Below are positions 40,027-48,542 of a stretch of 64,000 nt of DNA, in pieces. The DNA lies in assembly GCA_024372495.1 (NCBI GenBank), contig CP099977.1:2480001-2544000 (forward strand), given 5' to 3'. The notes beneath the pieces are model-generated. The model saw only the letters and a program-made list of their open reading frames with translations. It was not told where the DNA came from and did no database searches. The DNA comes from Pseudarthrobacter sp. Fe7. GTDB lineage: Bacteria > Actinomycetota > Actinomycetes > Actinomycetales > Micrococcaceae. Every line of letters begins with the position of its first letter. Within the stretch, counting starts at the first letter, position 1. Both the position numbers and the translations under genes were made by a program.

Positions 40027-41486
40027 ATGGGCAGCATGGTGGGCCGGATTGCCGTGATGGTGCACGCCCTCACTGCTTTGCTGCTCGGGGTGGCGGCACC
40101 CGCGACGGCCGTTGCGCCCGTCGCTGTCATCGTGGAGGACACGGCGGGGGTCCTTGACCAAGACACCCTGATACCCGCCGTCGAACGTATCCAGTTCTAC
40201 GAGCCCACCCGCGTTGCCGTCTTCACCTACAACGGAAAGGCGGAGGACAACCTCAATGAGCAGGTCCTTAAGTTCGCACGGGCCAGCCATCCTGAATGGA
40301 TCAGCCCGGACGGCCAGAAATGGGCCGACGGACTCTTCATTTTCGCGCTCGATCCAGTGGGCCGCCACGTGGGGACGTATATGGGCGAGGACCGGAAGGT
40401 GTCCCTCGAGCAGCGCAGCGACATCCAGGACGCGTCCAAGGAGCTGTTCCGCGACGCCCAGTGGACCGATGGCACCGTGGCCGGCATCCGCCGCGGGGCA
40501 GAGCTCATCAACCAGCCCTGGTACCGGTCCGCTGCTTTCCTGATCACGGCGTGGGTCACCGCTGGGATTGCGGCCCTGGGCGCCGCCACTTGGGTGATTG
40601 TCCGCGCCGCGACCAGGACCAGGTGCCGCAGGGAGATCGAACGCGGAGACCGCAGCTACTCAAACGTCAGCATGGACCTGGACGTCACGGAACTGAATGC
40701 GGGCACTATCCCCGAATCATCCCGCTACGGCAGCCAGGTCCTCGAAAAGCACCGTACATTCCTCAGCCGCTACGCCGCCGCTACGGAACTGTCCAACCAG
40801 GTGCACGCATTGGGCAAGCGGGCATTGAGCAGCAGGAAAAACCTCAAGCTTGCCAGACATTTCGCGGACAGCGCCGCCGAGCCTGGACGCCCTGGACGAC
40901 GTCATCGCCGACAGCAACGCACTACTGAACCGCGCTGACACCTGGCCCACCGCCTGGGACCGGCAGCTGGCTCCGTTTCGCAAGGACCTGGCCGGACTGG
41001 AACAGCTCCTGGCCAAACGCCACGGGCAGGGAGACTCCGCAACGGCCACGGCTCTGCGGTCCTTCCGCGACGAAAGCCCGCGGGAGATCGAGCGGTGGAC
41101 GGCGGAGCCGGCGGACGGCCAGATAACGCCCGAAGACGCGCTGGACCGGCTCTATGAGGCGCGGTCCAGGCTCTCGGAGCCTGCTGGAGAACCATGCCGA
41201 AACGGTGATCCAGGGATTCGCCAGGAACGACCGCGAGGCACGCCTGATGCGCGAACAAATGGAGACTGCGCAGGAGGGAACGGGCCGGCGCCGGCAACGG
41301 AGCTACGAGCCGAGCATCCTCGGTACGGTGTACCCGTCCTACACCTTCTTCTCCGTGGCCACCTTCAACTCCGGCTTCAATACCGGAGTCAGCAGCGTCA
41401 ATTCGGCCAGGGGCGGCGGCAGCACCACGGGGTATGGCAGCATCGGTGGAAGCTTTTCCGGTTCGGGCAGTTCCTCAGGCTTCTAG
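40027..41486 (+). CDS. DUF5129/TPM-like membrane protein (two frameshifts)
   Basis: About 485 residues after repair. A signal peptide (ALTALLLGVAAPATAVA) leads into an extracytoplasmic TPM-like domain (VIVEDTAGVLDQDTLIPAVE), then a helix (AAFLITAWVTAGIAALGAAT), a long helical cytoplasmic region and a Gly/Ser-rich tail ending SFSGSGSSSGF. Two AGCT lesions: extra C at about 40881 and 41180; repair gives SAAELDALDDVIADSN and RLSELLENHAETVIQG. ATG 40027 follows GGGAGGG. A DevR-like box lies 53 nt upstream. Function unknown; possible envelope-stress role. Confidence 0.75.
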
Positions 41487-41512
41487 TGCCGCGGACCGGC
41501 ACCGTTCAAACG

Positions 41513-41546
41513 GAAGTGGGGCCCGTCCTCGGACGGGCCCCACTTC
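41513..41546. terminator. Bidirectional terminator after the DUF5129 gene
   Basis: GAAGTGGGGCCCGTCC and GGACGGGCCCCACTTC form a perfect 16-bp stem with a 2-nt spacer, followed by TGG. It lies between convergent genes. Confidence 0.82.
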
Positions 41547-41562
41547 TGGTGTCAGTCGGCCA

Positions 41563-41835
41563 TTAGGCGACGCCGACGGTGCTGAGCCTCCGGGTCCCGT
41601 GCCGCACCGCATAACGCGGATGCGGCGCCGGAGAAAGGCGGGCGCCTGGGGGAGGCGGCGCCACGTCCTGGATCAGGCCGGTGCCTGCGCATTCACGTAC
41701 CTCTTCGATGGCGGCAGCCGCCGCATGCTTGTCCGTGAACTGCCCGGAAACCGCCAGCACATGTCCATCGGGCATCACAAGCCGGAACCGAATCTGTGAA
41801 TCTTCGTCGACAAACAGTTCGAACGTACCTGCCAT
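41563..41835 (-). CDS. DUF1508 (YegP-like) protein
   Basis: 90 residues, intact. MAGTFELFVDEDSQIRFRLV followed by VLAVSGQFTDKHAAAAAIEE is one copy of the DUF1508 fold. The repeat is followed by a Pro/Arg tail. Function unknown. The ATG follows AGGAGAACAAGGCTT. The best DevR-like box in the window lies about 150 nt upstream, with no other gene between, so it is probably under DevR control. Confidence 0.8.
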   Translation of the reverse strand: MAGTFELFVDEDSQIRFRLVMPDGHVLAVSGQFTDKHAAAAAIEEVRECAGTGLIQDVAPPPPGARLSPAPHPRYAVRHGTRRLSTVGVA

Positions 41836-41983
41836 AAGCCTTGTTCTCCTCTATCGTCCTGCCCCTGTTCGTGGGGCTGCATGCCGTGCCGTGACGCGGT
41901 ATGGCACAATCCAGGGTGCACGACCCCAGCGTGGTGCACCTTTCGACCTCATCCACCATCTCAAACGTCCCGGCTGGGCTTTT

Positions 41984-41999
41984 AGGGACCAAAGTCCCT
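41984..41999 (-). promoter_or_regulatory. DevR/DosR-like box, copy 2 (best match)
   Basis: Minus-strand AGGGACTTTGGTCCCT. It is nearly palindromic and differs at one position from the GGGACTWWAGTCCC core of the mycobacterial DosR box as I remember it. Upstream of the DUF1508 gene. Confidence 0.8.
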
Positions 42000-42086
42000 G
42001 ATCGTTACCCGCGGACTCCAGTAGGCCGCGCCCCGACCTGAAGGGGCTTCCATGATGCCGTGCCTATGGCCGTAAAAGCTGCGGTC

Positions 42087-42557
42087 TCAGGCGACGGGCC
42101 AGACCACCCTGGTCTGCCAGGTGGCCGGATCCGGCTGCTGTTCCGGATCGGTCAGGTAGTACTCCCACATGGAATCGGCGGGAGAGGCGCCATCCGCTTC
42201 CATGCTCTTCCTGATGGCGTCATACGTGGTGCCCAGCGTGTCATATGGGCCCGTGTGGATGGCCTCGAAGGCATCGGTGTCAGGGAGCGTTCCGCTGGCC
42301 ACTTCGCCGGTGCCATGGAAGTTTCCGGCGACGGGGAATCCGGCTTCCACGTCAACAGTCTCGCTGGGCATACCGTGATACCGCGCGAACGGCGGACCGG
42401 CCGGGCTGGCGCCCTGCATCTGGACCGCGGCCATCACGGCACCGAAGGCCCGGCCGAAGAAACTGGTCAACGCGTCCATGGGGACCCGCTCACGGACCAC
42501 GGCGACGGATTGTTCAGTGATATGGATTTTTCGAGGCTGCTGGCCGTTTTCATTCAT
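42087..42557 (-). CDS. GyrI-like effector-binding domain protein
   Basis: 156 residues, intact. The two-repeat GyrI/SoxS-effector fold is suggested by KIHITEQSVAVVRERVPMDA, then FEAIHTGPYDTLGTTYDAIR and MWEYYLTDPEQQPDPATWQT near the end. Without a DNA-binding domain it may bind a small lipophilic ligand, or inhibit a partner. The ATG at 42557 follows GGGGAGG by 8 nt. Lies within the Usp/ATPase island. Confidence 0.8.
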   Translation of the reverse strand: MNENGQQPRKIHITEQSVAVVRERVPMDALTSFFGRAFGAVMAAVQMQGASPAGPPFARYHGMPSETVDVEAGFPVAGNFHGTGEVASGTLPDTDAFEAIHTGPYDTLGTTYDAIRKSMEADGASPADSMWEYYLTDPEQQPDPATWQTRVVWPVA

Positions 42558-42740
42558 GGCATCAGCCTCCCCATCCTGACGGCCGCGTGACAGGGCCATA
42601 GGACTCTAAAGGCTGCCACCGGTCAACCGGCGTTGTCGTGTGCTTCGAGCATCCAGCCACTGACTCCGGCATCGAGTTGGGCGCTGTCCGTGAGTCGAAG
42701 AACCGCTCCACCATGCGCGGCTGCAAGCCGGCGGCGCTGC

Positions 42741-43190
42741 CTACGCCTGCCGTTGCACCGATGCCACAAGGTCCGCTGCCCAGGCTGCCGCCCGCTCCTC
42801 CTCCCCTTCCAGGAGGGGACCTTCGCTGCCCTTGACGTAGAAGGCCATGGGTTCGGCAACGATGGTGGCGCCCGCCTCCGTGAGGGCCTTGGTCATCTTT
42901 TTGGCGGCGTCGCCGTGGATGAACAGCTTCACCCTCGTGTCGAATGCGGCGGCCTTCACCCCGGCCAGCCCGCGGCGCCCGAGGTCCGCCAGGGATTCAG
43001 CGATGCGGGCAGTAGGCTTCCAGCCGTTGATGGGGCTCCCGACGACGAGCAGGTCGCCCGGGTGCAGGATGCCGGGATCGAAACCGTCAACTTGAACGGC
43101 GGCCGCGCCCGAACCCAGCTTCGATGCTACCGATTCGGCGATGGTGCGGGTGTTCCCATATGCGGTGTCGTAAAGGACGACGGCTTTCAC
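42741..43190 (-). CDS. Flavodoxin-like protein
   Basis: 149 residues, intact. MKAVVLYDTAYGNTRTIAES has the FMN-phosphate loop, LLVVGSPINGWKPTARIAES the second FMN loop. It should carry FMN and act in cytoplasmic electron transfer. It is divergent from the P1B ATPase gene; the shared gap contains a DevR-like box at 43259, about 70 nt upstream of its start. Confidence 0.87.
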   Translation of the reverse strand: MKAVVLYDTAYGNTRTIAESVASKLGSGAAAVQVDGFDPGILHPGDLLVVGSPINGWKPTARIAESLADLGRRGLAGVKAAAFDTRVKLFIHGDAAKKMTKALTEAGATIVAEPMAFYVKGSEGPLLEGEEERAAAWAADLVASVQRQA

Positions 43191-43258
43191 GTTACGCTCC
43201 GGGTGGACTGGGGAGGCTTGGTGGCCCCTTAACTTTCCCCCGGAGCCTGTGCCGGGGC

Positions 43259-43274
43259 AGGGCCAAAGGTCATG
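43259..43274 (-). promoter_or_regulatory. DevR/DosR-like box, copy 3
   Basis: Minus-strand CATGACCTTTGGCCCT, identical over 16 bp to the copy at 45389. Located between the divergent flavodoxin and P1B ATPase genes. Confidence 0.72.
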
Positions 43275-43376
43275 CCCCGCCGGCCGGGGCCAAATGCCCT
43301 AGCCCGGATGCCCGCATCAGGGTAATTTCGGCTTTATGTGCAATGACTGTTGCCACACCATGCTGAAGCGTCCCGG

Positions 43377-45356
43377 ATGAGGAAGCAGGCTGCCCCGCCG
43401 GCGGCAACCGGAGGGAGCCTTGGCAGCCTTGGCGCCGAAGGACCAGCCGGTTCGCCCGCCGAAAAGGTGCGGGGCTTTGTCAGGCGGTATCCCGTCGTCG
43501 CACTGACCTGCCTGGTACTCCTGTCCACGCTTGTGCTGTTGCAGTTCGGCCTGGGACTGCAGGTCCGGGTCCTCGCGTCGGCCTACGCGGCGGTCATCGT
43601 GGTGGCGCGTGCCGCCGGCATGGTCCGGTCGTTGCGGGAGGGCCGGTGGGGGATCGACCTCCTGGCCCTGATGGCGATTGCCAGCACCGTGGCGGTGGGC
43701 GAATACCTCGCTGCGCTGGTGGTCATCCTGATGCTCACCGGCGGGGAGGCGCTGGAGAACTTTGCCCAGGGACGCGCCGCGCGGGAGCTGCGGTCCCTGC
43801 TGGACCGGGCTCCGCGTTTTGCCCACCGTGAGGGAACCGGCGCAGTACTCGAGGACACCCTATTGGCGATGTGGTGCCGGGGGACGTGCTGGTGGTCCGC
43901 CCCTCCGAGTTGGTGCCAGTTGACGGCGAGCCTGCTGTCAGATTCGGCGAGCCTCGATGAATCATCGCTGACCGGCGAAAGCCTGCCGGTGGAACGCACC
44001 CGGGGGCAGGCCCTGCTCAGCGGCGCGGTCAATGGTGTGGCCGCCATCCGCATGCGGGCGTCGGCCGCCGCCGCCGACTCCCAGTACAGCCGGATCATCG
44101 CCCTGGTTGAGGAGGCGTCCAACAGCCGGGCGCCGGTAGTCCGGCTCGCTGACCGCTACGCCGTTCCCTTCACCCTCCTGGCCCTGGCCATGGCAGGCAC
44201 CGCGTGGTTCCTGTCAGGCGAGCCGCTCCGCTTCGCCCAGGTCCTGGTGGTTGCAACGCCCTGCCCGCTCCTCATCGCCGCCCCTGTGGCCTTTCTTGCC
44301 GGTACCAGCCAGGCCGCCCACAAGGGCATCATCATCAAGAACACGCGGACCCTCGAGCAACTTGCAAAGGCCCAAACAGCAGTCTTCGACAAGACCGGAA
44401 CGCTGACGTCCGGGCGCCCCGTCCTGGATGGCATCCAGGTGGCTCCCGGCCAGGGCGAAGCCCTGGGGAGCCGAAGGATCCTGCAGCTGGCAGCATCCGC
44501 GGAGCAGTACTCCTCGCACGTGCTGGCAGGCTCCGTGATTGAAGCCGCCAAGGCCGCCGGCCTTGGACTGCTGACAGTGCAACAGGCGACGGAGAACGCC
44601 ACCCACGGCGTGGACGCCGTCTGCGACGGGCAGCGGGTGGTGGTGGGGAAAGCAGGCCTAGTGCGGAATTCCTCAACCGGATTCCGGGAGGCAGCCGTGC
44701 GCAGCGGCCGCCTGGCCGTCCACGTGGCGGTGGACGGCCAGTACGCCGGTGCACTGATCATGAAGGACCCGTTGCGCCGCAATGCCGTGGACACCCTGGC
44801 CCGCCTGAACAGCCTGGGGGTCCGGAACACCATGCTCCTGACCGGTGATGCCCACGCCACGGCTGCGCACATCGCCGAGGAAGCGGGCATCGGCCAGGTC
44901 CAGGCTGAATGCCTGCCGGAGGACAAGGTCAACACCGTGGCCGGCATCAAGGAACGTCCGGTCCTGATGGTGGGCGACGGCGTCAATGATGCGCCCGTCC
45001 TTGCCGCGGCGGACGTGGGAATCGCAATGGGCGCAAAGGGCGCCACCGCGGCGAGCGAGTCTGCGGACGTCGTGGTCATGCTCGACGACGTCTCCAAAGT
45101 GGCCCAGGCCGTGGCCATTGGGAAGCGGACCGTGGCAGTCGCCCTGGTAAGTATATGGACCGGGATAGGGCTCAGCCTTGTGCTGATGGCCATAGCCATG
45201 ACGGGATACATTCCCGCCGTCGCCGGCGCCCTCCTGCAGGAGCTGGTGGACCTGGCCACCATCCTGAACGGCCTGCGGGCACTGCGCGGTGCCGACAGGA
45301 TAGGCAAAGCGGCCCCGAAACCGGCAGCACAGCCAAGGCCGGCCAGTGGGGGCTAA
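43377..45356 (+). CDS. Heavy-metal P1B-type ATPase (two compensating frameshifts)
   Basis: About 659 residues, exporting a transition metal across the membrane. There is no N-terminal HMA domain. Visible: TGES actuator loop, TPCPLLIAAPVAFLAG in the metal-binding helix with Thr-Pro-Cys instead of the common Cys-Pro-Cys, DKTGTLTSG phosphorylation site, and MVGDGVNDAPVLAAADVGIA. The frame looks open, but about 24 residues of the actuator domain are scrambled: a missing C in 43858-43860 is undone by an extra C at about 43930 (GGCGAGCCTGCTG). Repaired, it reads EDTPIGDVVPGDVLVVRPSE then LVPVDGELLSDSASL. TPC-type pumps (P1B-5) are linked to Ni/Fe in other bacteria; the metal here is not proven. Confidence 0.9.
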   Translation: MRKQAAPPAATGGSLGSLGAEGPAGSPAEKVRGFVRRYPVVALTCLVLLSTLVLLQFGLGLQVRVLASAYAAVIVVARAAGMVRSLREGRWGIDLLALMAIASTVAVGEYLAALVVILMLTGGEALENFAQGRAARELRSLLDRAPRFAHREGTGAVLEDTLLAMWCRGTCWWSAPPSWCQLTASLLSDSASLDESSLTGESLPVERTRGQALLSGAVNGVAAIRMRASAAAADSQYSRIIALVEEASNSRAPVVRLADRYAVPFTLLALAMAGTAWFLSGEPLRFAQVLVVATPCPLLIAAPVAFLAGTSQAAHKGIIIKNTRTLEQLAKAQTAVFDKTGTLTSGRPVLDGIQVAPGQGEALGSRRILQLAASAEQYSSHVLAGSVIEAAKAAGLGLLTVQQATENATHGVDAVCDGQRVVVGKAGLVRNSSTGFREAAVRSGRLAVHVAVDGQYAGALIMKDPLRRNAVDTLARLNSLGVRNTMLLTGDAHATAAHIAEEAGIGQVQAECLPEDKVNTVAGIKERPVLMVGDGVNDAPVLAAADVGIAMGAKGATAASESADVVVMLDDVSKVAQAVAIGKRTVAVALVSIWTGIGLSLVLMAIAMTGYIPAVAGALLQELVDLATILNGLRALRGADRIGKAAPKPAAQPRPASGG

Positions 45357-45388
45357 GCCCGGCGGAATGGCACCTGCGGCGCCGCCGG

Positions 45389-45404
45389 CATGACCTTTGG
45401 CCCT
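45389..45404 (+). promoter_or_regulatory. DevR/DosR-like box, copy 4
   Basis: CATGACCTTTGGCCCT, 35 nt before the ATG of the following Usp gene and just after the P1B ATPase stop. Confidence 0.72.
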
Positions 45405-45439
45405 TCCCACCGCTTTCCCCGGCCGGGATCGTGGTGTCC

Positions 45440-45900
45440 ATGAACGCAGAAACAGGGGCCAAGCCCGTGATCGTGGGTGTGGACGGTTCTGAATATTCCT
45501 CCGCTGCGCTCCGGTATGCGGGAACGCTCGCAGCCCGCCTGGGCACCCGGCTTGAAGTCATCTCCTGCGTTGGGATGCCCGACTACCTGGTGATGTCACG
45601 CCTTGAAGGGGCCGACCGGCAGTTCACCGCCAGGCTTGAGGACGCTGCACGGCGCCTGGTCGACGATGCGCTGGGACGGGCCTTTTCCGCGGACCGGCCG
45701 GACAACATCGATGTAACGGTCAAGTTCGGGCCCCCGGCAAAGGTGCTGGTGGAGGAGAGCCGGCGGGCACAGATGCTGGTGGTTGGACGGCACGGCGAGG
45801 GGGTCTGCTCAGAACGTCCATGGGTTCGGTCAGCAAGGCATGCGCAACCCACTCCAACTGCCCGGTGCTCCTGGTAGGGCAGGAGGCGGACGCTGTGTGA
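45440..45900 (+). CDS. Universal stress protein, single domain (frameshifted)
   Basis: About 153 residues after repair. VIVGVDGSEYSSAALRYAGT starts the fold and LVVGRHGEGGLLRTSMGSVS is the ATP-binding loop. A missing G in the run 45799-45803 breaks exactly that loop. The start at 45440 is the Met before NAETGAKP. A DevR-like box lies 35 nt upstream. The TGA overlaps the GTG start of the following ATPase gene (GTGTGA). Confidence 0.88.
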
Positions 45901-48453
45901 GGGCCCCGGAGGGCCTGAGCTCTGAACGGGCGGCGCAACTCCTGAAGCAGGCAGGACCCAACCAGCTTCCCACGGAAAAACCAGTATCCCAGTGGCGGAA
46001 GCTCTGGGGGAAATGACGCACTTCTTCGCCCTCATGCTGTGGTGCGCCGCCGGGCTGGCCTTCATCGCAGACATGCCGCAACTGGCAGTGGCGATTATCG
46101 TCGTCGTCATTGTCAACGGCGTGTTCGCCCACATCCAGCAGGAACGTGCCCAGCACGCCGCCGCAAAACTGCGGGGATTGCTGCCCGCCGACGTGGTGGT
46201 CCGGCGGGACGGGACGGTGCGCAAGGTCCACGTCAGCGAGCCTGGTGGTCGAGGACGTGGTGCTGCTGGCTGCCGGCGACCGTGTGCCGGCCGATATGGT
46301 GCTCCTGGCGGCGTCGGCCTGCGCCGTGGACGAATCGATGCTCACAGGCGAAAGCGTTCCGGTGCCGAAAGCTGCCGGTGACCAGGCATGGGGCGGGACC
46401 TTCCTGGTCAACGGTTACGGGGAGGCCGCCGTCTCCGCCACCGGTGCCAGGACCAGGTTGGCGGGAATCGCGGCCCTCACCAGCGGAGCGGTACCGCCAC
46501 CCACCCCGCTGTCCCTGGAACTGCGGCGGATTGTCCGGGTCACAGCCGGCATGGCCCTGGGTATCGCAGCGGTCTTCTTCCTGGCATCAGTGCTGATGGG
46601 TTTCCAGTGGCGGGATTCATTCCTGTTCTCGATCGGCGTTGCCGTGGCACTGGTCCCCGAAGGGCTTTTGCCCACCGTCACGTTGTCACTTGCCATGGGC
46701 GCTCAACGTATGGCCTCGCGCAAGGGACTGGTCCGCAACCTTGAAGCAGTGGAAACGCTGGGCTCAACCACCTTCATCTGCACTGACAAAACGGGAACGC
46801 TGACGCAGAACCGGATGAACGCCGTTGAGGTCTTCACCCCCGAAGGCTCCGTTCAGGTGACAGGCCAGGGGTACGCCCCGGAGGCACATATCGAGGGCAG
46901 GGGAGTAGAGAAGGCAGCCCAGGCCGCGCTCGCCGCCCGCACCGCCTCCCAGGGCCGCGCTCAGCTGCACGACGGACAGTGGCGCGCCCAGGGTGACCCG
47001 ATGGAGGCGGCCATGGACGTCCTGGCCCGTCGGCTGACGGGCACCGAGTCCGGTGCTGCACCGTCCCGGAGGTTGCCTTTCGATCCGGTACGGCGCAGGG
47101 AGTCCGCCCTCGCAGGGCCCGACCTGTTCTGCAAAGGCGCCCCCGAAACCGTCCTTCCGGTGTGCGCGTCCGTGCCGGCAGCGGTCAAGGAACAGGTGGA
47201 GGTGATGGCGGCACGCGGCCTGCGCGTCCTTGCGGTGGCCCGGCGGCGGCTTGGGGGAGCACCTGAAACATGGCAGTCCAGCCCGGCAGCGGAGCCTCGA
47301 AACAGGCATGGAATTCCTGGGCCTGATCGGGCTGCAGGACCCGCCCCGGCCGGATGTGGGGAACGTGATCCGCACCGCACGGCAGGCAGGGCTGAGGGTC
47401 GCCATGATCACCGGCGACCACCCTGCTACCGCTGCGGCGATTGCCCGGCAGATCGGCCTCATCGGGACGCCGGAATATGTGCTGGCGGGCGCAGACCTTC
47501 CGGAGGACGACCAAATGCTCGGCGCCCTCCTGGACCGCGATGGAGTGGTGGTCAGCAGGGTCTCGCCCGAGCAAAAGCTTCGCGTCGCCAAAGCCCTGCA
47601 GTCGCGCGGACACGTCGTGGCCATGACCGGCGACGGCGTCAACGACGGTCCGGCCCTGCGCGAAGCTGACATCGGGGTGGCCATGGGCCTGAGCGGAACC
47701 GACGTTGCCCGGGAGGCCGCGGACCTGGTCCTCCTCGACGACCACTTCGGCACCATCGTGGCCGCCATCGAACAGGGCAGGGCGACCTACGCCAACATCC
47801 ACCGGTTCCTGACCTACCACCTCACGGACAACGTTGCGGAACTGACCCCCTTTGTCATCTGGGCACTCTCCGGCGCCCACTTCCCGCTTGCCCTGGGTGT
47901 CCTGCAGATCCTTGCCCTGGACATCGGCACCGACCTGCTGCCGGCGTTGGCCCTTGGCGCCGAGCCCCCGGGCAGGCGTGTCCTGTCCCGGCCGCCCGAA
48001 CGCAGGCACCTCATGGACCGGCGCATGATTATCCGCGTTTTCTGCATCCTGGGCCCGGTGGAGGCCGCCGTGGAAATGGCAGTGTTCTCGGCCGTCCTGG
48101 CCGGCGGGGGCTGGACCAGGGGACAGGTTCCCCAGCCAGCGCTGCTGATGGCTGCCTCCGGTACTGCCTTCACCGCCGTCGTCCTGGGGCAGTTCGCCAA
48201 CGCTTTCGCCTGCCGGAGCGCCACGGTGCCGCCCTGGAAGCTCGGCTGGGGCACCAACAAGCTCCTCGTGTGGGCCATGCTGGCGGAAGCAGCCATCCTG
48301 GCCGGGTGCCTGTACGTCCCCGCCCTTGCTGCGTTGCTGGGCCAGTCCCCTCCGCCGCCGGAAGGCCTCCTCCTTGCACTCCTTGCGGCCCCTGCGGTCC
48401 TGCTCGCGGACCGGCTCCACAAGGCCGCCCGGGGCCGGGCGCGCCAGGGGTAG
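45897..48453 (+). CDS. P2-type cation-transporting ATPase, CtpF-like (three frameshifts)
   Basis: About 851 residues after repair. Starts with an N-terminal cation ATPase domain (GLSSERAAQLLKQAGPNQLP); TGES, VALVPEGLLPTVTLSLAMG in helix 4, ICTDKTGTLTQNRM and MTGDGVNDGPALREADIGVA give a complete P2-type pump. Likely cation Ca2+ or Mg2+; unproven. Lesions: missing G in 46006-46010, extra C at about 46240 (AGCGAGCCTGGTGG) and 47295 (GCGGAGCCTCGAAA). Repair yields WRKLWGEMTHFFAL and PAAELETGMEFLGLIGLQDP. Coupled to the Usp gene before it. CtpF is a known DosR-regulon pump in M. tuberculosis. Confidence 0.88.
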
Positions 48454-48491
48454 GCGTCCAGCACAGCCTGGCCTCCCTGCCGCAAACCCGC

Positions 48492-48507
48492 AGGGACCAA
48501 AGACTCT
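48492..48507 (-). promoter_or_regulatory. DevR/DosR-like box, copy 5
   Basis: Minus-strand AGAGTCTTTGGTCCCT, 35 nt before the PEP synthase ATG. The spacing to the start codon equals that at copy 4. Confidence 0.7.
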
Positions 48508-48542
48508 GCACGCCCCCGCCCGGCAGAGGCCAGAATCGAGCC

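Noticed and set aside
48118..48133. AGGGGACAGGTTCCCC as a ninth DevR-like box
   Set aside because: It lies inside the CtpF-like coding region, lacks the TTTGG core, and has an ATPase reading frame that explains it.
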